From Actinomadura sp. K4S16 (GTDB lineage Bacteria > Actinomycetota > Actinomycetes > Streptosporangiales > Streptosporangiaceae): 64,000 nucleotides of DNA. Shown in pieces: positions 1 to 8,222 of this stretch. Every line of letters starts with the position of its first letter. Position 1 is the first letter of the stretch. The position numbers and the translations under genes were made by a program. Where the stretch lies: NCBI RefSeq assembly GCF_008327685.1, contig NZ_BDDE01000014.1, forward strand, positions 372,001-436,000, given 5' to 3'. The notes beneath the pieces were generated by a model that worked only from the letters and a program-made list of their open reading frames with translations, did no database searches and was not told the origin of the DNA.

Positions 1-636
<636 letters not shown>

Positions 637-644
637 GAGGGGCC

Positions 645-1433
645 GTGAGGGGGATCCTGACCGAGCTGAACGCCTACCCGCTCAAGAGCGGCGGCGGGAC
701 CGCGCTGCGCACCGCCGAACTGACCGCGCGCGGCCTGCCGTTCGACCGCGAGTTCATGCTGGTCACCCCCGAGGGCCGCTTCCTGTCCCAGCGCGACCAC
801 GCCCGGATGGCGCTGATGAGCCCGTCCTACGACGGGACGGTCCTCACGGTGGACGCGCCGGGCGCCTCGCGGCTCGTCCACAAGGCCGTGGACGCGGGCG
901 AGGTGCGGGAGGTCTCCGTCCAGCGGTCGGAGTGCCAGGGCGTCGACCAGGGCGACGAGGCGGCGGCCTGGTTCGGCGACCTGCTCGGCGCCGACTGCCG
1001 CCTGGTGCGCTTCACCGGGCGGCGGCCCACGCGCCGCGGCGGCGGCGAGGTCATGTTCGCCGACGGCTACCCGCTGCTGGTCATCTCCGCCGAGTCGCTG
1101 GCCGACCTCAACACGCGGCTCGACGAGCCGCTCCCGATGAACCGGTTCCGCCCGAGCCTCGTCGTCGAGGGCCTCGGCCCCTACGGCGAGGACGAGGTGC
1201 GGCTGCTGCGCGTAGGCGAGACCGTGATCGAGATGGTCAAGCCGTGCTCCCGGTGCGTCATCACCACCACCGACCAGCGGACCGCCGAACGCGGCCGCGA
1301 GCCGCTGCGGACGCTCGCCTCCTACCGCACCCGGGAGCGCGGCATCCAGTTCGGCCAGAACTGCGTTCCGCGCGTCCTCGGCACGCTCACGGTGGGCGAC
1401 CCGGTCGAGGTCGTCGAGGTCCGCACCCCTTGA
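645..1433 (+). CDS. MOSC domain-containing protein
   Basis: A 262-residue protein with the MOSC N-terminal beta-barrel first and a MOSC (molybdenum cofactor sulfurase C-terminal) domain second. The MOSC domain contains the conserved-type cysteine segment KPCSRCVITTTDQ near residue 200. Members of this family bind a sulfur-carrying molybdenum cofactor or act in N-hydroxylated compound reduction; which applies here cannot be read from the sequence. The GTG start is chosen because AGGAGG ends 4 bases upstream and family similarity begins at once. An open frame extends upstream into purB but is not supported. The stop is followed by a terminator-like hairpin, so purB and this gene likely form one unit. 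Confidence 0.85.
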   Translation: MRGILTELNAYPLKSGGGTALRTAELTARGLPFDREFMLVTPEGRFLSQRDHARMALMSPSYDGTVLTVDAPGASRLVHKAVDAGEVREVSVQRSECQGVDQGDEAAAWFGDLLGADCRLVRFTGRRPTRRGGGEVMFADGYPLLVISAESLADLNTRLDEPLPMNRFRPSLVVEGLGPYGEDEVRLLRVGETVIEMVKPCSRCVITTTDQRTAERGREPLRTLASYRTRERGIQFGQNCVPRVLGTLTVGDPVEVVEVRTP

Positions 1434-1449
1434 TGATCTTCAAAACACC

Positions 1450-1469
1450 GGCGGCGGGGGTTCGCCGCC
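1450..1469 (+). terminator. Hairpin after the MOSC gene
   Basis: A perfect 7-bp GC stem (GGCGGCG / CGCCGCC) with a 6-base loop lies 16 bases after the MOSC stop codon. There is no T-run, so termination is inferred from position and stem strength. Confidence 0.45.
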
Positions 1470-1481
1470 CCTAGGCTCCTT

Positions 1482-1497
1482 CTGGGAATTTTCCCAG
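1482..1497. promoter_or_regulatory. 16-bp inverted repeat upstream of murA
   Basis: CTGGGAATTTTCCCAG is a perfect 7-bp inverted repeat with a TT centre, about 200 bases before the murA start. Its AT-rich centre stands out in GC-rich surroundings. It could be an operator or the tail of the preceding terminator; no regulator is assigned. Confidence 0.3.
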
Positions 1498-1696
1498 GGA
1501 ACGCGAACCTTTGGCGTGTTCCGGAAGTCTCAACGAGCAGACTGACGCCCGCGGGACCAAGGCCGGACACCACACCTCCGGCCCGATGGTTTACTGGGGT
1601 CGCGTCGGCAACGGGGGGACACCGTCAGGCACGCTCGGCCCTCGTGCTCCCAACTGGATCGCACACGCAACCGCACCCGAGAGGAAGTTAGGCGGC

Positions 1697-2989
1697 ATGA
1701 GCATGGGCCACGAGGTTCGCTACCGCATGCGCGGCGGCCGGCAGCTGCACGGCACGGTCTTCATCCAGGGCGCGAAGAACGCCGTCCTGCCGATGATCGG
1801 CGCCTCGCTGATGGCCTCCAGGGGACGCACCGTGCTGCGCAACGTCCCGATCATCGAGGACGTGCGGCGGGCGGTGGAGCTCGCGCGGGCCGTGGGCGCC
1901 AAGGCCGAGCTCCACGAGACCGAGCGCACGCTGGTGATCGACGCGTCGTCGCTGAACAGCCCGGTGCTGCCCGCCGAGATCGCGTCCCGGTTCCGCGGCT
2001 CGTTCCTGTTCGTCCCGGCGCTGCTGCACCGCCTCGGCGAGGCGGTCATCGAGGGCGTCGGCGGCTGCAACCTCGGCAGCCGCAACCTGGACTTCCACTA
2101 CAACGGCTTCAAGCGGATGGGCGCCACGGTCACCGAGCACGTGGCCGACAACGGCGACGGCATCATCCACATCAAGGCCGGCGACCTGCGCGGCGGCACG
2201 CTCTACTGCGACACCCCCTCGCACACCGGCACCGAGAACCTGATCATGGCGGCGGCGCTGGCGCACGGCACCACGCTGATCAAGAACGCGGCGCTGGAGC
2301 CCGAGGTGCTGGACAACATCGCCATCCTCCAGGCGATGGGCGCCCGGATCAGCGGCGGCGGCACCGGGTTCATCACGGTCGAGGGCGTGGACGAGCTGAC
2401 CGCCGTCGAGCACACCGTGATGCCCGACCGGATCGACGCCGGCGTCTTCGTGATGGCCGCCGCGATCACCGGCGGCGACCTCAGCCTCGTCGGCGCCTCG
2501 CTGGAGCACCTCGGCGTCGCGGCCGACAAGCTGGAGCAGATGGGCGTCGAGTTCCACCAGCAGGGCGCCGTCCTCCAGGTGCGCCGCGACCGGACGCTCC
2601 GCCCGATCAACGTCATCACCGACGAGTACCCGGGCTTCGCCACCGACCTGCAGTCGCCGATCATGGCGGTGTCCTGCCTCGCCGAGGGCCCGTCCTACAT
2701 CTACGAGCGGATCTTCGACGGCCGGTTCAAGCTGGCCGGCGAGCTGGCCAAGATGGGCGCCGACATCGAGGTGGACGGCAACCGCGCGAAGGTCAACGGC
2801 CCGCGCGGCCTGCGCGGCGCCGAGGTCGAGGCGCACGACCTGCGCTGCGGCAGCGCCCTCGTGCTGGCCGGCCTCGCCGCGGAGGGCGAGACCACCATCA
2901 CCTCGGCCTACTACCTCGACCGCGGCCACGCGCACACGGCCGAGCGGCTCTCCCAGCTCGGCGCCGAGATCGTCCGCGAGGTCGGCTAG
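1697..2989 (+). CDS. murA: UDP-N-acetylglucosamine 1-carboxyvinyltransferase (MurA)
   Basis: A 430-residue cytoplasmic enzyme of the EPSP-synthase fold that transfers enolpyruvate from PEP to UDP-GlcNAc, the first committed step of peptidoglycan synthesis. The N-terminal QGAKNAVLPMIGA segment and the active-site loop GGCNLGSR are present; Cys124 is at the position of the fosfomycin-reactive cysteine, and the loop arginine five residues later is kept. The usual RPVDLH continuation is replaced by RNLDFH, so this may be the divergent second MurA found in some actinomycetes. The ATG is chosen because GAGGAAG precedes it by 10 bases; an in-frame open stretch reaching back to 1511 has no such signal. 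A strong terminator follows. Confidence 0.93.
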   Translation: MSMGHEVRYRMRGGRQLHGTVFIQGAKNAVLPMIGASLMASRGRTVLRNVPIIEDVRRAVELARAVGAKAELHETERTLVIDASSLNSPVLPAEIASRFRGSFLFVPALLHRLGEAVIEGVGGCNLGSRNLDFHYNGFKRMGATVTEHVADNGDGIIHIKAGDLRGGTLYCDTPSHTGTENLIMAAALAHGTTLIKNAALEPEVLDNIAILQAMGARISGGGTGFITVEGVDELTAVEHTVMPDRIDAGVFVMAAAITGGDLSLVGASLEHLGVAADKLEQMGVEFHQQGAVLQVRRDRTLRPINVITDEYPGFATDLQSPIMAVSCLAEGPSYIYERIFDGRFKLAGELAKMGADIEVDGNRAKVNGPRGLRGAEVEAHDLRCGSALVLAGLAAEGETTITSAYYLDRGHAHTAERLSQLGAEIVREVG

Positions 2990-3000
2990 CCCCGCCCGCC

Positions 3001-3030
3001 ACGCCGCGCCGGACCCCGGCGCGGCGTTTT
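3001..3030 (+). terminator. Rho-independent terminator of murA
   Basis: A perfect 12-bp stem (ACGCCGCGCCGG with its complement) with a three-base loop, running directly into TTTT, begins 12 bases after the murA stop codon. Confidence 0.9.
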
Positions 3031-3844
3031 GGCGCGCCGTCAGGACCCGGCGTTCCGGCTCGGCGCCCCGGGGCGGGGATCGGCCGAATGTGGCCTCGGC
3101 CTGACCAACTCCCGGTTGATCCCTGACGGGCCGTGTAACGAACCACTGCAATTCGCCTGAGCTATGCGTTACCATCCGACTACGCACGGCACGGGCGAGG
3201 CGTCCTTACTGTCCGAAGCCCGACTCTCTGACCTGCGCAGTCATGCCTGGAACGGTCCCGATCGACCTGACCGTAACGCGGTAAAAAATCACCTGCCGGC
3301 GCGGACGGCCCGCTCCGGACGGATCCCTCGTCTTTCCGGAGCGGCCGAGATCGGGTCGCCGGATTTCGGCCATCGGGTAAACCAAACGGACGCCGCAGGG
3401 GTCCCTCCAGTACGTAGGTGCGTCAGGAAGGGGCCTCCGCGGTGATTTCGGGTCTTGTTTTTCTACTTCGGACATCCGAAGATGCAGGATCAAGGCTGGC
3501 CGAATGGTGACAAATTACTGACCAGGGGGTCCCGTAGGTTACTTTTTCGCCGCACTCTTGATTCGATTTCGCGTCTGGGTGTCACATCACGTCGCCCTGA
3601 CCCGATCTGCCAGCTGGAAGGAGCTCGTGTCCGCTTCACCGGAACGGACGAGAGCTCGGGTAAGAGGACCCGCCCCGCTTCGCGGAGGCGGGCCCGCGGG
3701 AAGGCGAATCGCACGGGAACTGCGGTGCTGGGTCAGAAGGCAGGGGCGACAAGCCATGAGTCAACCGTTGGGCGGAACGTGCGCGAGCAGGTGGCCGGGG
3801 CGGCGACCCCGCCGAGAGGCCGGATCGGAAGCGAGCGATCATCG
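3031..3844 (+). other. Long non-coding or leader region before the HTH regulator
   Basis: About 800 bases without a convincing gene. AT-richer patches near 3290, 3450 and 3540 contrast with the surroundings and could hold promoters, but no clear -35/-10 pair with proper spacing is visible. The 3' third contains a small open frame with a strong ribosome site and a hairpin, listed separately. In some actinobacteria the rRNA operon lies downstream of murA, but no rRNA sequence is seen here. Confidence 0.5.
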
Positions 3845-3848
3845 ATGA
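3627..3848 (+). CDS. Possible leader peptide ORF (73 aa, Arg-rich)
   Basis: GTG at 3627 is preceded by AAGGAG with good spacing, the best ribosome site in the whole leader. The frame runs 73 codons and its TGA overlaps the ATG of the downstream regulator (ATGA at 3845-3848), an arrangement that allows translational coupling. The predicted peptide is rich in Arg, Pro and Gly and resembles no family I know, so the coding call is weak. It could instead be a leader whose translation controls the regulator, or chance. Confidence 0.25.
   Translation: MSASPERTRARVRGPAPLRGGGPAGRRIARELRCWVRRQGRQAMSQPLGGTCASRWPGRRPRREAGSEASDHR
3669..3692 (+). promoter_or_regulatory. Leader hairpin
   Basis: A 10-bp GC stem (CCCGCCCCGC with GCGG-A-GGCGGG, one bulged A, TTC loop) lies 40 bases downstream of the strong GTG start and inside the putative leader ORF. 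No T-run follows, so it is not a simple terminator; an attenuator-like or RNA-stability role is possible. Confidence 0.3.
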
Positions 3849-5176
3849 CGGCGGCACGAACGGGGTCGGTCACCCCCGACCTCACGATCGGTGTCGTGGG
3901 CCCTCATGACCTCGTGGAACGGGTCATGCTGATGGGCCACGGCCCCACACCCGTACCGAGCAGGCTGGTGGCCGCCGCGTACCGCGACGAGCAGGAGGCG
4001 GCCGACAAGGTCGTCCGCCTGGGCTCGGGCGTGGACGTGTGCCTGTTCGCCAGTCCCGTCCCGTACGACTTCGCGCGCAAGGCCGGCGTCCTCACGATGC
4101 CCGCCACCTACGTGCCGCTGAACGGCGCCGCCCTGCAGGGCGCGCTGCTGCGGGCGTCCCTCGACGAGCGCTTCGACCCCGCCCGGGTCAGCATCGACGT
4201 GCTCGGCCGCGCCGAGGTCGAGGAGGCCTACTCCGAGATCAGCCTCGGCACCGAGCAGGTGCACCTGCGCGAGGAGGCCGCGGGCCCCGGCACGCTCGCC
4301 GCCTTCCACGAGCGGCTCTGGCGGCGCGGCGCCACGACCGTCGCGATGACCTGCGTGCACGCGACCGCCGAGCGCATGGAGATGGCGGGCGTCCCGACCA
4401 TCCGCGTCCGGCCGACCGGGGCCGCGATCCGCAGCTCCCTGCAGACCGCCGCGCTCCTCGGCGCCCACCACCGCCTCGAGGAGTCGCAGCTCGTCGTCGT
4501 GCTCGTGGACGTCCCGACCCTCCGCGAGACCCCGCGCCGCGTCACCCCCCGCTACTGGCGCGACGAGCTGAAGCTGGCCCTGCACCGGGTGCTCCTCCAG
4601 GAGGCGCACCGGATGAACGCCTCCGTCTGGCCCGTCGACGACCACAGCTACCTCGTCATCGCGACGCGCGGCTCCGTCACCGCGTCCACCGAGGGGTTCC
4701 GCACCCCGCCGTTCGTCGAGCGCGTCCGCGAGGAACTCGGCCTCGCCATCGAGGTCGGCATCGGCATGGGCCGCACGGCCCACGAGGCGGAGAACCACGC
4801 CCGCGCCGCCCTGGCGCGCTCCCAGAGCTCCCAGCGGGCGCAGGGCTTCGCGCTGGACCGCGACGGCCGCGCGCTCGTCCCCGCGCCCCGCACGCCGCCG
4901 CGCGCCCAGCCGCAGGCCAAGCCGAAGGGCCTGGAGATCCTGGCCCGGCTCGCCGACAAGCTCGGCGACCAGGAGCAGCCCCTCATAGTGGACGCGGAGA
5001 ACGCCGGCAAGATGCTCGGCGTCACGCCCCGCACGGCCCGCCGCCTCCTGCGCACCCTGGTCGAAGAGGGCCTCGCCTGGCCACTCCCCCCGAACCGCAC
5101 CCCCCAGCCGGGCCGCCCCCGCCAGCTCTACCGCCTGATCGTCGAGAAGCTCGGCCCGGCCGCGAAGACCAGCTGA
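3845..5176 (+). CDS. Multidomain transcriptional regulator with C-terminal winged HTH
   Basis: A 443-residue cytoplasmic protein. Residues 1-220 look like a Rossmann-type sensor domain (GVVGPHDLVERV near the start, CLFASPVPYDFAR near residue 63). Residues 220-330 resemble a degenerate nucleotide-cyclase or PucR-like domain ending in GIGMGRTAHEAENHARAAL. A proline-rich linker and a C-terminal helix-turn-helix (GKMLGVTPRTARRLLRTLVEEG, about residues 390-412) follow. I read it as a DNA-binding regulator with a small-molecule sensor; the ligand is unknown. The ATG start is tentative, because its own ribosome site is weak (GGAAGCG) and it overlaps the stop of the leader ORF. The frame is open further upstream without a clear start. 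Confidence 0.7.
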   Translation: MTAARTGSVTPDLTIGVVGPHDLVERVMLMGHGPTPVPSRLVAAAYRDEQEAADKVVRLGSGVDVCLFASPVPYDFARKAGVLTMPATYVPLNGAALQGALLRASLDERFDPARVSIDVLGRAEVEEAYSEISLGTEQVHLREEAAGPGTLAAFHERLWRRGATTVAMTCVHATAERMEMAGVPTIRVRPTGAAIRSSLQTAALLGAHHRLEESQLVVVLVDVPTLRETPRRVTPRYWRDELKLALHRVLLQEAHRMNASVWPVDDHSYLVIATRGSVTASTEGFRTPPFVERVREELGLAIEVGIGMGRTAHEAENHARAALARSQSSQRAQGFALDRDGRALVPAPRTPPRAQPQAKPKGLEILARLADKLGDQEQPLIVDAENAGKMLGVTPRTARRLLRTLVEEGLAWPLPPNRTPQPGRPRQLYRLIVEKLGPAAKTS

Positions 5177-5212
5177 GGGATCGGTCGGCTACCGGGTTGC
5201 GGGACAGTGCTT

Positions 5213-5260
5213 GGGCTTTCAGGCCGGGGGTGAAGGCCCGAGCGGGAGGGCTTTCAGGCC
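5213..5260. repeat. 13-bp direct repeat, two copies
   Basis: GGGCTTTCAGGCC occurs at 5213-5225 and 5248-5260, and GGCCCGAGCG is also repeated beside it. The repeats lie in the short gap between the convergent regulator and antitoxin genes. They could be a duplication scar or part of a termination region; function unknown. Confidence 0.5.
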
Positions 5261-5285
5261 CGAGCGTGCCTTGACCGGGCCGGCA

Positions 5286-5459
5286 TTAGGGGGCGTCGTG
5301 GTCCGGGTCGGCGGCTTCGGCGATGGGGACGGGGACGATCGCGGCGATGCGGCGGCCCCGGTTCGTGATGTAGGTGATGCGTCCCCGGACGGCGGCGTCG
5401 TTGAGGACGTCGGCGAACTGGCGGCGTGCGTCGGCGACGCTCATCTCTTCCGACTTCAT
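5286..5459 (-). CDS. Phd/YefM-family antitoxin, apparently without a toxin
   Basis: A 57-residue protein with the Phd/YefM pattern: MSVADARRQFADVLNDA dimerisation and DNA-binding segment, then TYITNRGRRIAAIVPV. Such proteins repress their own operon and neutralise a Doc-, RelE- or YoeB-type toxin through a C-terminal tail. Here the tail is short, ending in DPDHDAP, and no toxin gene follows: only about 110 bases separate it from the end of the convergent regulator gene. The ATG at 5459 is chosen because the preceding bases carry TACACT (5467-5472), a plausible -10 box placing transcription start at or near the ATG. The gene is divergent from tnpB and could have lost its partner when that element inserted. 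Confidence 0.75.
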   Translation of the reverse strand: MKSEEMSVADARRQFADVLNDAAVRGRITYITNRGRRIAAIVPVPIAEAADPDHDAP

Positions 5460-5497
5460 GAACGTCAGTGTACGACCAAGCTTCTTAAAGTGCATGG

Positions 5498-6745
5498 ATG
5501 TACAATCCAAGCGTGCAGCTCAGGTACAACTTCCGGCTCTACCCGACCCCCGGCCAGCAGCAATCGCTGGCGCGGGCGTTCGGGTGCGCGCGGGTAGTGT
5601 TCAACGACGCCCTGCGTGCACGCCAGGAAGCGCATGCGGCGGGGCTGCCCTACCCCTTGGACGGGGAACTGTCCAAGCGGGTGATCACGGAGGCGAAGAA
5701 GACCGGCGAGCGGGCGTGGCTGGGCGAGGTGTCGGCCGTCGTCCTGCAGCAGGCCCTGGCCGACTTGAACACCGCCTACCGCAACTTCTTCGCCTCGGTG
5801 TCGGGCACGCGCAAGGGCCGCGGGGTCGCGCCGCCCCGGTTCCGGTCCCGCAAGGACCGGCGCCAAGCGATCCGGTTCACCCGCAACGCCCGCTGGAGGA
5901 TCACGCCGGGCGGGAAACTGCGCCTGCCCAAGATCGGGGACGTGCGGGTCCGGTGGTCACGGAACCTGCCGTCCGAGCCGTCAAGCGTGACAGTGATCAA
6001 GGACGCGGCCGGACGGTACTTCGCCTCGTTCGTGGTGGAAGTGCCGGACGAGCCCCTACCGCAGGCGGCAGCCGATGTCGGCATCGATCTGGGGCTCACG
6101 CATTTCGCGGTGCTGTCGGACGGCCGGAAGGTGTCCTCGCCGAGGTTCCTGCGCCGCGCCGAACGCCGTCTCCGCAAGGCCCGGCAAGCCCTGTCGCGCA
6201 AACAGAAGGGATCGGCGAACCGCAAGAAGGCCGCCGCGAGGGTCGCGCGGCTGCACGCCCGCGTCGCCGACGCGCGCCGGGACCATCACCACAAGCTCTC
6301 CACCCAGTTGATCCGTGACAACCAAGCGGTCTACGTGGAGGACCTGGCGGTGAACGGCCTTGCGCGTACGCGGCTGGCCAAGAGCGTGCACGACGCGGGC
6401 TGGTCCCGCTTCGTGGCGATGCTGGAATACAAGGCCGCCCGGCACGGCCGCTCCTTCGCGCGGGTGGACCGCTGGTTCCCCTCCTCCAAGCTGTGCTCGA
6501 CCTGCGGGACCTTGGCCGAGTCGATGCCGCTGAACGTCCGGTCGTGGACCTGCCCGTGCGGGGCGGTCCACGACCGGGACGTCAACGCCGCCATCAACAT
6601 CCTGGCCGCCGGGCAGGCGGACAGGCTAAACGACCGTCGAGCGCAGGTAGGACCGGGACACGTCCCGGCACCGCGCAGTGAAGCGGTAACCCACCCGGAC
6701 GCAGCACGGTCAACGCGCAGCGTGGAGGGAATCTCCGTCCTTTAG
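5498..6745 (+). CDS. tnpB: TnpB, RNA-guided endonuclease-like transposon protein (OrfB)
   Basis: A 415-residue protein of the OrfB/TnpB family, relatives and ancestors of Cas12. The three RuvC acidic residues are visible: D197 in GIDLGL, E281 in YVEDLAV and D361 in HDRDVNAA. A zinc ribbon CSTCG...CPCG sits between the second and third. Intact motifs suggest an active nuclease. Known TnpB proteins use an RNA from the 3' end of their own element to cut DNA at sites with a transposon-associated motif, which helps retention of the element. The first codon, ATG at 5498, lies in the ATGTACAATCC sequence at the left end. No TnpA lies nearby. Confidence 0.92.
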   Translation: MYNPSVQLRYNFRLYPTPGQQQSLARAFGCARVVFNDALRARQEAHAAGLPYPLDGELSKRVITEAKKTGERAWLGEVSAVVLQQALADLNTAYRNFFASVSGTRKGRGVAPPRFRSRKDRRQAIRFTRNARWRITPGGKLRLPKIGDVRVRWSRNLPSEPSSVTVIKDAAGRYFASFVVEVPDEPLPQAAADVGIDLGLTHFAVLSDGRKVSSPRFLRRAERRLRKARQALSRKQKGSANRKKAAARVARLHARVADARRDHHHKLSTQLIRDNQAVYVEDLAVNGLARTRLAKSVHDAGWSRFVAMLEYKAARHGRSFARVDRWFPSSKLCSTCGTLAESMPLNVRSWTCPCGAVHDRDVNAAINILAAGQADRLNDRRAQVGPGHVPAPRSEAVTHPDAARSTRSVEGISVL

Positions 6746-6762
6746 GGCGGAGAGGATGTCAA
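6600..6762 (+). ncRNA. Predicted omega RNA (reRNA) region of the TnpB element
   Basis: In characterised TnpB elements the guide RNA overlaps the end of tnpB and extends through the right end, with the guide taken from the flanking DNA. Here the last ~145 bases of tnpB plus the right-end stem-loop form the equivalent region, and its boundaries are approximate. The adjoining guide would be the 3' end of hisC, read from 6763 on. The call rests on position and the right-end hairpin only. Confidence 0.45.
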
Positions 6763-7832
6763 CGGTTGAAGGTCTTGGCGACGGCCAGGAAGGCGTCGTT
6801 CTCCTCCGGGGAGCCGATGGAGACGCGGGCGCCCTCGCCGTCGAAGGGGCGGACGCTCACGCCCTGGGCGTCGCAGGCTGCCGAGAACTCCATCGTGCGG
6901 TCGCCGAGGCGCAGCCAGACGAAGTTGGCCTCGGTGGGCGGGACCGTCCAGCCGTCGGCGAGGAGGGAGTCGCGGACGCGGACGCGTTCCTGCACCGTGC
7001 CCTCGACGCGCTGCATCAGCTCGTCGGTGGCCTCGAGGGACGCGATGCCGGCGGCCTGCGCGACGGAGTTCACGCTGAACGGCAGGAACGTCTTGCGGAT
7101 GGATCCGGCCACGAGCGGGTGCGCGACGAGGTAGCCGATGCGCAGGCCCGCGAGGCCGTAGGCCTTGGAGAACGTGCGCAGGATCGCGAGGTTCGGGCGG
7201 TCGCCGTAGAGGGTGAGCCCGTCGGGCACCTCTTCGTCGCGGATGTACTCGCGGTACGCCTCGTCCAGCACGACCAGGCAGTCGGCGGGAACGCGGTCGA
7301 GGAACGCCTCGATCTCCGCGCGGCGCACGACGGTCCCGGTCGGGTTGTTCGGGTTGCAGAGGAAGATCAGCCGCGTGTTCTCGGTGATCGCGTCCGCCAT
7401 CGCGCTCAGGTCGTGGGTCTCGTCCCGCAGCGGCACCTGGACGCTCGTCGCGCCCGACAGCGACACCAGCAGCGGGTACGCCTCGAACGACCGCCACGCG
7501 TAGACGACCTCGGCCCCCGGCTCGGCGACGGCCTCCAGCAGCATCTGGGTCATCCCGACGGAGCCGCAGCCCACCGCGACGTGGTCGGCGGGGACGCCGC
7601 AGAAGGACGCGATCGCCTCGGTCAGCGCGGTCGCGTTGTTGTCCGGGTAGCGGTTGACGTTGCGCGCCGCCTCGCCGATCGCCTCCACGACCGAGGGGAG
7701 CGGCCCGTGCGGCGACTCGTTCGACGAGAGCTTGAACGAGCGCCCCTCGGGCGACACCACGACCTTGCCGGGCTTGTAGGCCACGAACCGGTCGAGGACG
7801 GAGCGGAAGCGGGGTGTGGTTGCCTCGGACAC
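6759..7832 (-). CDS. hisC: Histidinol-phosphate/aromatic aminotransferase, PLP-dependent
   Basis: A 357-residue class I/II aminotransferase. It shows the substrate segment KLSSNESPHGPLPSV, the NPNNPTGT motif, the DEAYREY segment and the PLP lysine in FSKAYGLAGLRIGY. It should convert imidazole-acetol phosphate with glutamate to histidinol phosphate. Close actinobacterial relatives named Pat act on phenylpyruvate, and since no other his genes are adjacent an aromatic aminotransferase role is equally possible. The GTG start is supported by GGAGG 6 bases upstream. The stop codon coincides with the right end of the TnpB element, so the insertion left the reading frame intact. Confidence 0.9.
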   Translation of the reverse strand: MSEATTPRFRSVLDRFVAYKPGKVVVSPEGRSFKLSSNESPHGPLPSVVEAIGEAARNVNRYPDNNATALTEAIASFCGVPADHVAVGCGSVGMTQMLLEAVAEPGAEVVYAWRSFEAYPLLVSLSGATSVQVPLRDETHDLSAMADAITENTRLIFLCNPNNPTGTVVRRAEIEAFLDRVPADCLVVLDEAYREYIRDEEVPDGLTLYGDRPNLAILRTFSKAYGLAGLRIGYLVAHPLVAGSIRKTFLPFSVNSVAQAAGIASLEATDELMQRVEGTVQERVRVRDSLLADGWTVPPTEANFVWLRLGDRTMEFSAACDAQGVSVRPFDGEGARVSIGSPEENDAFLAVAKTFNR

Positions 7833-7871
7833 CGTTGTCCTCCAGATTGCACAGGGGTGATGATCCCCAGC

Positions 7872-8165
7872 CTACGCAGCGTCCCTCATCATCCAACAAA
7901 CCGCCACGATTCGGACGAACTCCCAGTCCCGGGTGTCGGCGGGCCACCATCCCCGGTTGAAGGCGTCCTCCGCGAAACCGTGCAGGTACCCCATGAGCTC
8001 CTCCGCGCCGGGCGGTTCGCCCGGTGCGCCGAGCTCGTCGCGGAGGCTGGCCACGTGCTGGTCGACGGCCGCCGCGAGACCCGGGGAGCCGGCCATCTCC
8101 GCGACGCCCGCCTCACCGATGTCCCGGACGATCAGGCCGAGCGCTTCTGGCGAGTCACCGTTCAT
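7872..8165 (-). CDS. Hypothetical protein, 97 aa
   Basis: A small acidic protein beginning MNGDSPEALGLIVRDIGEAG and ending in a tryptophan-rich helix (RGWWPADTRDWEFVRIVAVC). It is probably all-helical and cytoplasmic. I do not recognise the family. The ATG at 8165 has no clear ribosome site; a TTG six codons upstream is an alternative. It lies directly upstream of hisC on the same strand with a 39-base gap, so the two may be cotranscribed. Confidence 0.6.
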   Translation of the reverse strand: MNGDSPEALGLIVRDIGEAGVAEMAGSPGLAAAVDQHVASLRDELGAPGEPPGAEELMGYLHGFAEDAFNRGWWPADTRDWEFVRIVAVCWMMRDAA

Positions 8166-8222
8166 AGGGGGTGAAACTAGCAACGGTCCGGCGCTGCTCG
8201 GAACATCACCCCAGGTAAAAGC

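Larger units (their letters stand above)
5498..6762 (+). mobile_element. IS200/IS605-family element with only TnpB (IS1341-type)
   Basis: The element contains one gene, tnpB, and no tnpA, so it cannot move by itself. Its right end is recognisable: a 9-bp stem (TCTCCGTCC / GGGCGGAGA with TTTA loop, 6732-6753) followed by GGATGTCAA, matching the usual right-end sequence of this group and ending at about 6762. The left end is not certain; it should lie just before the tnpB start, where TTAAAGTGCATGGATGTACA occurs. The right end sits precisely on the stop codon of the convergent hisC gene. Confidence 0.7.

Noticed and set aside
1688..3187. A 499-codon open frame antisense to murA, and many similar long antisense frames (for example opposite 35363-37681 and 60510-63830)
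   Set aside because: High GC leaves few stop codons, so long shadow frames are expected. These have low-complexity composition, no ribosome sites and lie opposite genes with clear domain motifs.
3031..3844. Possible rRNA operon or rRNA remnant downstream of murA
   Set aside because: No conserved 16S sequence blocks are visible in the stretch.
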